DNA of 19,401 bases from Oscillospiraceae bacterium (GTDB taxonomy: Bacteria > Bacillota > Clostridia > Oscillospirales > Ruminococcaceae), in assembly GCA_029098085.1 (NCBI GenBank), contig JAQXNQ010000254.1:1-19401 (forward strand), in the 5' to 3' direction. This document shows positions 14,429-19,401 of the stretch, piece after piece; within the stretch, counting starts at the first letter, position 1; each line of letters begins with the position of its first letter. Under the pieces are notes generated by a model, which had not been told where the DNA came from, did not search any database, and saw only the letters and a list, made by a program, of their open reading frames with translations. The position numbers and the translations under genes are program-made.

Positions 14429-15796
14429 ATGATTGAAAAGAACAAAAGCTATGAGGCGGTTATTGAAGATCTGACGCTGGAGGGCAGCGGCCTTTGCCGG
14501 GTGGACGGCTTTGCGGTTTTCGTCCCCATGACGGCCGTAGGCGACCGGATCCGCTTCAAGGCGGTCAAGGTGCAGAAGAATCTGGCCTACGGGCTGCTGG
14601 AGCAGATCATCACCCCCTCCCCTGTCCGGCAGAAATCCGACTGCCCCGTTTTTCGTCAGTGCGGCGGCTGCGCCTTTCGCCACATCACCTACGAAGAGGA
14701 GCTTCGTCTGAAGGAAAAGGCTGTGCGGGACGCCTTTTGCCGGCTGGGCGGCTTTTCGCTGGAGCCGGAGCCGATTCTCGGCTGCCCTGAACAGAATCAC
14801 TATCGAAACAAAGCCCAGTATCCCCTGGGGCTGGATAAAAACGGTCATGCCATCGCCGGATTCTATGCCCGCCGCAGCCACCGCATTGTCCCTGCCGACG
14901 GCTGCCTGCTGCAGGATGAGACCTTCGGGCCGGTGGTGCGGACGGTGCTGGGACTCATCGACCGGTACCGGATCCCTGTCTATGACGAAGAAACCGGCAG
15001 AGGCATGCTGCGGCATCTGTTCCTCCGCAGAGGCCCCACAAGCGGCGAAATGATGGCCTGCCTGGTGTCCACCACCCGCAAGGTGCCGTATCTGGATGAA
15101 ATCTGCCAGGCGCTCACGGCCGCTTTCCCTGAAATCGTCAGCATTGTCCTGAACATCAATGCCGAGCACACCAATGTGATTCTGGGGCGCAACACGGTCA
15201 CCGTCTGGGGCAAGGATACCATTGACGATACCCTACTGGATGTGAAGCTCTCCATTGCACCGGCTGCCTTTTATCAGGTCAACAGCCCGCAGGCTGAACG
15301 GCTGTACCGGCTGGGCTACGAGTATGCCGGATTCAGGGGAAACGAACGGCTGCTGGATCTGTACTGCGGTATCGGTTCCATCGGCCTGGGAGCCTATCGC
15401 CAGGTGAACAGTCTGGTGGGCGTGGAGGTGATCCAGCCCGCCGTGGATGCCGCCCGGAAAAACGCCGCCCAAAATGGCATGGAGCGGGCCGAATTCTTCT
15501 GCGCCGACGCCGGTGAAGCTGCCCGGCGGCTGGCTGACCGGGGTGAGACACCGGATATCATCATCGTTGATCCTCCCAGAAAGGGCTGCGATCAGCAGGT
15601 CATTGACAGCATTGTCCGGATGTCGCCGGAGCGGGTGGTGATGATCTCCTGCAATCCCGCCACCGCCGCAAGGGATGCAAAGCTGCTCTGCGGGCAGGGC
15701 TATGAGCTGAAAAAATACCGGGGCGTGGACATGTTCCCGAGGACGGGACATGTGGAGACGGTAGCACTGCTGGAAAAAGCCATTCTCAAAGGATGA
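14429..15796 (+). CDS. rlmD: 23S rRNA (uracil-5-)-methyltransferase, RlmD/RumA family
   Basis: This is a 455-residue SAM-dependent enzyme that makes 5-methyluridine in 23S rRNA; the family includes RlmD, RlmC/RlmCD and related proteins, so the exact target position is inferred. The N-terminal TRAM domain (about 1-60) is followed by the iron-sulfur cysteines in CPVFRQCGGC (about 71-80), with a fourth Cys near 158 in ADGCLL. The RNA-binding YRNKAQYPL block, the SAM motif LLDLYCGIGSIGL (about 307-319), VDPPRKGCD and the catalytic cysteine in MISCNPATAARD (about 406) follow. The ATG at 14429 has AAAGGA nine bases before it. It begins shortly after a terminator, yet I see no clear promoter. No terminator follows, so the APH-like gene downstream may be read from the same transcript. 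Confidence 0.92.
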   Translation: MIEKNKSYEAVIEDLTLEGSGLCRVDGFAVFVPMTAVGDRIRFKAVKVQKNLAYGLLEQIITPSPVRQKSDCPVFRQCGGCAFRHITYEEELRLKEKAVRDAFCRLGGFSLEPEPILGCPEQNHYRNKAQYPLGLDKNGHAIAGFYARRSHRIVPADGCLLQDETFGPVVRTVLGLIDRYRIPVYDEETGRGMLRHLFLRRGPTSGEMMACLVSTTRKVPYLDEICQALTAAFPEIVSIVLNINAEHTNVILGRNTVTVWGKDTIDDTLLDVKLSIAPAAFYQVNSPQAERLYRLGYEYAGFRGNERLLDLYCGIGSIGLGAYRQVNSLVGVEVIQPAVDAARKNAAQNGMERAEFFCADAGEAARRLADRGETPDIIIVDPPRKGCDQQVIDSIVRMSPERVVMISCNPATAARDAKLLCGQGYELKKYRGVDMFPRTGHVETVALLEKAILKG

Positions 15797-15846
15797 ATTG
15801 ATTGCACAGGTTGAAGCTGTTCTTGAAAAAACGGAGGATCGTAAGA

Positions 15847-16656
15847 GTGTGCAGAGCAAGTCAAATCGTACTTCCTGACGACATAAAGAAGTACGTTGAT
15901 TCGCAGAATTACGTAATAAATGATATCGGCATGAGTGAGTCCGAGGTGCGTATATACGATAAATATGTATTAAAGATTCAGCCAGAGAGCGAGGAAACGG
16001 ATAACGAGTATTTAATAGTAAATTGGTTAGGTCATGGTATTCCCGTTCCATCCATACCGGTTTATTGCAAGCAAAATGGTCTCGCATATACGCTTATGAC
16101 AAAAGTTGACGGCGAGATGTTATGTGCCAAAAAGAATTTGGAATATCCCGGAATGCTTATCACCATAGTAGCACGAGGCCTGAAAATGCTTTGGGAAATC
16201 GATGTAAAGAAATGTCCTTATACAACCAGCAGACTGGATGAGCGATTGAAAGCCGCTGAGTATCGTGTTGTAAATGGCCTGGTGGATGTTGAGCATGCAG
16301 AACCAGAGACATTCGGACCGGAAGGGTTTAAGAACCCGAAGGAACTTCTGGAGTGGTTGAAATGCAATCGACCGGAGGAAGATATTGTGCTTACACATGG
16401 TGATCTGTGTTTGCCAAATATATTTGCAAGGGATGGCAGTATAACTGGTTTTATTGATTTGGGAAGAATGGGGCCGGCAGACAGATGGCAGGATCTTGCA
16501 ATTACTATACGTAGTTTTGAACGCAATTTTGGCGGTAAGTATACTGACGGGAAGAAAATATATGATTTTAAGCCTGAAATGCTGATAGATGAGCTAGGGA
16601 TTGCCTGGGATGAACAAAAGTACAGATATTATATTTTGCTGGATGAATTGTTCTGA
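15847..16656 (+). CDS. Aminoglycoside 3'-phosphotransferase (APH(3'))-like kinase
   Basis: This is a 269-residue protein of the APH/protein-kinase-like fold. Known APH(3') enzymes phosphorylate kanamycin-type aminoglycosides using ATP; here the substrate is inferred. The N-lobe lysine is K43 in YVLKIQ. The catalytic segment is THGDLCLPNIF, with D186 and N191, and the metal-binding D204 lies in GFIDLGRMGPADRWQDLA; the spacing equals that remembered for APH(3')-IIIa (D190 and D208). The C-terminus YYILLDELF is as in APH(3')-IIIa. I chose the GTG at 15847: GGAGG lies nine bases upstream and the product then matches the family length (about 264). A TTG at 15802 would add 15 residues. Its codons are clearly richer in A+T (AGA, ATA, TTA) than those of its neighbours, suggesting acquisition. 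No promoter of its own is visible. Confidence 0.85.
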   Translation: MCRASQIVLPDDIKKYVDSQNYVINDIGMSESEVRIYDKYVLKIQPESEETDNEYLIVNWLGHGIPVPSIPVYCKQNGLAYTLMTKVDGEMLCAKKNLEYPGMLITIVARGLKMLWEIDVKKCPYTTSRLDERLKAAEYRVVNGLVDVEHAEPETFGPEGFKNPKELLEWLKCNRPEEDIVLTHGDLCLPNIFARDGSITGFIDLGRMGPADRWQDLAITIRSFERNFGGKYTDGKKIYDFKPEMLIDELGIAWDEQKYRYYILLDELF

Positions 16657-16692
16657 TTCTGAGAGAAATGGTATCATAAGGAGATCAGAACG

Positions 16693-16713
16693 CGGGAAGG
16701 TCACACCTTCCCG
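16693..16713 (+). promoter_or_regulatory. Perfect hairpin upstream of the ankyrin gene
   Basis: CGGGAAGGT (16693-16701) and ACCTTCCCG (16705-16713) form a 9-bp stem with loop CAC, extendable by two pairs. It lies eight bases before the AGGGGG ribosome binding site and lacks a T-run. It may influence translation, or end the APH-like transcript weakly. Confidence 0.6.
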
Positions 16714-16733
16714 TGCAGAAAGGGGGAAGCACC

Positions 16734-17354
16734 ATGCGTTTCTGTCCAATCAAACGAGATATACTGAAAATGATTCAGAGCTCTTCCTTCGATGCTGATG
16801 CAGCCGACAGACTGCTGAAAGGAGTGGATCTCAACAGCCCCATATGTGACGAAGACGGCTGCTCAACAACCTATCTCAGCAAAGCAGTGGCCTGCAACAA
16901 TCCCGAAGCTGTAAAATTCCTGCTTGAGCATGGGGCAGACCCTAATTACTATAATCCGGAGCTGATGGATGAATGTGCGTTATGGGAGCTCCAATACCTG
17001 GACGAAGGCCAGGACTGCCGCACCCGCTATGAGATTCAGAAGCTGCTCTTCCGGTATGGCGCCAACCCAAATCTGGAATGCGAAGGGGAACGCCTGTACG
17101 ACTACATCGTTTATCAAGTGTATAACGATGCACCGGGCAATGCTGCCGACTGGGAAAACCTCCTGCAGTTCTACAAGCTGCTTGTGATATATGGCGGCGG
17201 AGATGCAGAACACGGATACCGAAAGCCCATACTGCATGACATTGATCCGGAAAAAGCAGATGACTATGATATTCTCCTGTACCGGTGCGACGATGGCTAT
17301 CACATCGGCGGACGGCTCATCGGCAAAGACGGAACCAACCACGGCGAGCTGTAA
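16734..17354 (+). CDS. Small ankyrin-repeat protein
   Basis: This is a 206-residue soluble protein of unknown role. One good ankyrin repeat is visible at about 45-75 (YLSKAVACNNPEAVKFLLEH, then GADPN), and a second, degenerate one at about 83-114 ends in KLLFRYGANPN. The C-terminal third is acidic and unlike ankyrin repeats. Ankyrin repeats mediate protein-protein contacts, so an adaptor, effector-binding or immunity role is possible, but none is shown. The ATG at 16734 follows AGGGGG by about seven bases; a GTG at 16713 is less well placed. There is no signal peptide. It lies between the APH-like gene and tatD in what looks like an acquired stretch, with intermediate base composition. Confidence 0.75.
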   Translation: MRFCPIKRDILKMIQSSSFDADAADRLLKGVDLNSPICDEDGCSTTYLSKAVACNNPEAVKFLLEHGADPNYYNPELMDECALWELQYLDEGQDCRTRYEIQKLLFRYGANPNLECEGERLYDYIVYQVYNDAPGNAADWENLLQFYKLLVIYGGGDAEHGYRKPILHDIDPEKADDYDILLYRCDDGYHIGGRLIGKDGTNHGEL

Positions 17355-17378
17355 AACAGCGTCCCCGACGATCATCTC

Positions 17379-17405
17379 CCCTGCGAAAACTGCCTTCCCG
17401 CAGGG
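17379..17405. repeat. Short hairpin between the ankyrin gene and tatD
   Basis: CCCTGCG (17379-17385) and CGCAGGG (17399-17405) can pair around a 13-base loop. No T-run follows on the plus strand, so termination is doubtful. Confidence 0.4.
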
Positions 17406-17447
17406 ATATCCTACCGGCCAAAAATACAGCAGAAGGGCGGCGGATTT

Positions 17448-18398
17448 ATGCTCGTAGACAGCCACATTCACCTCTCCCACCCATCATTTGATCACACCTT
17501 TCCCTATCTGGATCAAACAGAGGCGGGCTTTGTCCTCCGGGAATCCGGCACAAGGGAAGCGCTGATCGGACAGATGCAGCAGGTCGGCATCCGGTTCTGC
17601 ATCGAACCGGCGATCGATCTCCTGTCCAATGAACGGATTCTGGCGCTGGCCAAAGCCTGGCCGGGATTTCTGTATCCTGCAGCCGGCATCCATCCCACCC
17701 GCACCTGGACATCCAGACAGGGCAGCGCACCGGCAGAAAAGCTGCGGTGGAAGGACCGAAAGAGACTGCGGATGTACACACAGGATCCCACTGTCATCGC
17801 CATCGGTGAAACCGGGCTGGATTATCATCTGCAGCGTTCGGAGCAGCACCGTCTCCGGCAAATGCTCTGGTTTGTCTGGCAGCTGCAGCTGGCCCACCGG
17901 CAAAAGCTGCCAGTCATTCTGCACATCCGGGATGCAGACCGGGACGCCCTGCGGATCCTCCGGCTCTTCCAAAGCCGGCTGCACGGCGGCGTCTGCCACT
18001 GCTTTCAGGGCGGCGCAGCCCTTGCACGGACCTATACCGGACTGGGGCTGGCGCTGGGAATCGGCGGCGCCCTGCTGCAGCCGGAAAGCTGCGCGGAGCT
18101 GGAGGATGCGATCCGGGTCACGCCCCTTCGGCTGCTCCTTCTGGAAACGGACGGGCCCTATGTCAAGCCGGTCTGTCCCCTTCTGTCCGGAAAGCAGCGC
18201 CGGAAGGCCCGGAACACCAGTCTGATTCTGCCGGCTGTGGCCGCGCGCATTGGGGAGCTGAAGGGCATTTCACCGCAGGAGGTGGAGCGGGTCACCGCCG
18301 AAAATGCCGCCCGGATCTTTCATATTCCTCTGAAGGACGGCGGCGCAGCCTCTCCGGACGCGCCGGACACCTGCCCGAAAGAAACGCTTCGGTCTTGA
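17448..18398 (+). CDS. TatD-family metal-dependent hydrolase
   Basis: This is a 316-residue TIM-barrel hydrolase; TatD proteins are metal-dependent DNases or phosphoesterases. The metal ligands are in place: H6 and H8 in DSHIHL, E120 in GETGLDY, a histidine near 159 in VILHIRDAD, one near 184 in GVCHCFQGG, and the aspartate near 234 in LETDGPY. It is longer than typical TatD (about 255-265): there is extra basic sequence (about 85-112) before the glutamate motif and a tail of about 25 residues rich in Pro and Asp at the end. The usual block after the final aspartate is also divergent, so it belongs to an outlying branch. The ATG at 17448 follows AGAAGGGCGG. The -35 box of the next gene overlaps its stop codon. 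Confidence 0.88.
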   Translation: MLVDSHIHLSHPSFDHTFPYLDQTEAGFVLRESGTREALIGQMQQVGIRFCIEPAIDLLSNERILALAKAWPGFLYPAAGIHPTRTWTSRQGSAPAEKLRWKDRKRLRMYTQDPTVIAIGETGLDYHLQRSEQHRLRQMLWFVWQLQLAHRQKLPVILHIRDADRDALRILRLFQSRLHGGVCHCFQGGAALARTYTGLGLALGIGGALLQPESCAELEDAIRVTPLRLLLLETDGPYVKPVCPLLSGKQRRKARNTSLILPAVAARIGELKGISPQEVERVTAENAARIFHIPLKDGGAASPDAPDTCPKETLRS

Positions 18399-18423
18399 AA
18401 ACCAGCCTGCTCTGTGGTATAAT
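18395..18423 (+). promoter_or_regulatory. Promoter of the MATE transporter gene
   Basis: TTGAAA (18395-18400) and a perfect TATAAT (18418-18423) are separated by 17 bases. The -35 box contains the tatD stop codon TGA (18396-18398). The expected leader is about 90 bases and includes AGTCC-TTTCT-GGACT flanked by TCCG/CGGA (about 18429-18455). Confidence 0.85.
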
Positions 18424-18522
18424 AATGTCCGAATTCAGTCCTTTCTGGACTCGGATCCGATGCGGCACAGCCCGCAGCTGCAGCGTTTTGATTATCTCAC
18501 TGAAGACAGGTTAGGAGCAGTC

Positions 18523-19401
18523 ATGGAAAAGCAAGCCATCATGGGCCGCGGGGCCTTTTTCAAAACGGCAGTCACCATCGCCATGCCGATTATGGTGCAG
18601 AATCTGATCAGCACACTGGTCAACTCCGCCGACACCATCATGCTGGGATATGTCAGCCAGAACGCCATGTCGGCGTCGTCGCTGGCCAATCAGCTGCACC
18701 TGGTTCTGACTATGGCCCTGTTCGGCCTGGCCACCGGCGCATCGGTGCTGACGGCGCAGTATTGGGGAAAAAAGGACTGCGCCACCATCGAGCGGGTGCT
18801 GGGACTGGCCCTGCGCTTTTCCCTGTCCATCGCTCTGCTGTTCTTTCTGGCCGCCTTCTGCATACCGGAAACGGTCATGCGCTGCTTCACCTCTGAAGCG
18901 GAAATCATTCGGGAGGGAGCCCGGTATCTGCGGATCATCTCCTTCTCCTACCTGTTCATGGGCTTTTCCCAGATTTATCTGGCGGTGCAGCGCAGCGTTG
19001 AACGGGTGATTCTGCCTACGGTGACCTATGTGGTATCGCTGACCCTGAACGTGACGATCAACGCCGTCTTCATCTTCGGCCTGTTCGGCCTGCCCCGGCT
19101 GGGACTGGCAGGCGTTGCGCTGGGCACCGTCGCGGCCCGTCTGGCGGAATTCCTGATCTGCATCGGCCATTCCCTTTATAACCGGATCGCCAAATTCCGT
19201 CCGGCCCTCCTCTTTGCCCGGGCCGGTATTCTGATGAAGGACTTTCTGAAGCTCAGCATTCCCTCGCTGGTCAACGATGTGGTCTGGAGTCTGGCCTTTT
19301 CCATGTACTCTGTCATCATGGGCCATCTGGGCAGTGACGCGGTTGCCGCCAACGCCGTGGCCAATATGGCCCTGAACATCGGCGCAGTGGTCTGCCGCGG
19401 C
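18523..19401 (+). CDS. MATE-family efflux transporter (partial, runs off the right end)
   Basis: The first 293 codons of a multidrug and toxic compound extrusion protein are present; the full family length is about 450, so roughly a third is missing. MATE proteins export organic cations, drugs or metabolites using a sodium or proton gradient. Visible hallmarks are IAMPIMVQNLISTLVNSADT in the first helix, LATGASVLTAQYWGKKD after helix two, and LNVTINAVFIFG followed by GLAGVALGTVAARL. About eight hydrophobic spans can be counted. The ATG at 18523 has AGGAG five bases upstream. It has its own promoter, so it need not be co-expressed with tatD. The substrate is unknown. Confidence 0.92.
   Translation, partial: MEKQAIMGRGAFFKTAVTIAMPIMVQNLISTLVNSADTIMLGYVSQNAMSASSLANQLHLVLTMALFGLATGASVLTAQYWGKKDCATIERVLGLALRFSLSIALLFFLAAFCIPETVMRCFTSEAEIIREGARYLRIISFSYLFMGFSQIYLAVQRSVERVILPTVTYVVSLTLNVTINAVFIFGLFGLPRLGLAGVALGTVAARLAEFLICIGHSLYNRIAKFRPALLFARAGILMKDFLKLSIPSLVNDVVWSLAFSMYSVIMGHLGSDAVAANAVANMALNIGAVVCRG

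Noticed and set aside
15802..15846. TTG start giving a 15-residue longer APH-like protein
   Set aside because: No ribosome binding site before it; GGAGG with 9-base spacing supports GTG at 15847, which also fits the family length.

Overview
The window reads as the chromosome of a Gram-positive, fairly G+C-rich Clostridia-type bacterium, most like the Oscillospiraceae group. This is an inference from several signs: strong AGGAGG-like ribosome binding sites, frequent TTG/GTG starts, consensus vegetative promoters with 17-bp spacers, the secG-rnr gene order, a lipoprotein substrate-binding protein and a membrane-anchored bifunctional penicillin-binding protein. No tRNA, rRNA, CRISPR array, transposase or integrase gene was seen.

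Layout. Bases 2-112 hold the last codons of an unidentified gene. It converges on rnr (RNase R, minus strand, 106-2223), which lies behind secG (minus, 2296-2550) with a terminator hairpin between them. A minus-strand orphan gene (2712-3494) encodes a secreted or anchored endonuclease/exonuclease/phosphatase-fold hydrolase. Bases 3495-3938 are a regulatory stretch with divergent promoters, repeats and hairpins. A complete branched-chain amino acid ABC uptake operon follows on the plus strand: livJ, livH, livM, livG, livF, and then a CBS-CBS-ACT protein with the spacing of an operon member. The lipoprotein gene is separated from the first permease gene by two strong hairpins, which probably set different expression levels.

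Bases 9259-9765 contain no protein gene. They hold an unusual arrangement: two near-copies of a roughly 50-bp palindrome flanking about 400 bp with inverted-repeat ends and a 14-bp tandem repeat. This is possibly a small non-autonomous element or a REP-like composite. A three-domain Xaa-Pro aminopeptidase (minus, 9766-11562) and a class A penicillin-binding protein (plus, 12015-14264) are transcribed divergently from a 452-bp region with two good promoters. A clear terminator follows, then an RlmD/RumA-type 23S rRNA m5U methyltransferase (14429-15796).

Immediately after the methyltransferase stop codon the composition changes. A visibly A+T-richer gene resembling APH(3') aminoglycoside phosphotransferases (15847-16656) and a small ankyrin-repeat protein (16734-17354) look like an acquired insert. 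The window ends with a divergent TatD-family metal-dependent hydrolase (17448-18398) and the first 293 codons of a MATE-family efflux transporter (from 18523), whose -35 box overlaps the tatD stop codon.

The best candidates for something new are the palindrome-flanked element at 9264-9753, the APH-like/ankyrin insert, and the CBS-ACT protein tied to the branched-chain amino acid transporter. No wholly new multigene system can be asserted from the sequence alone.
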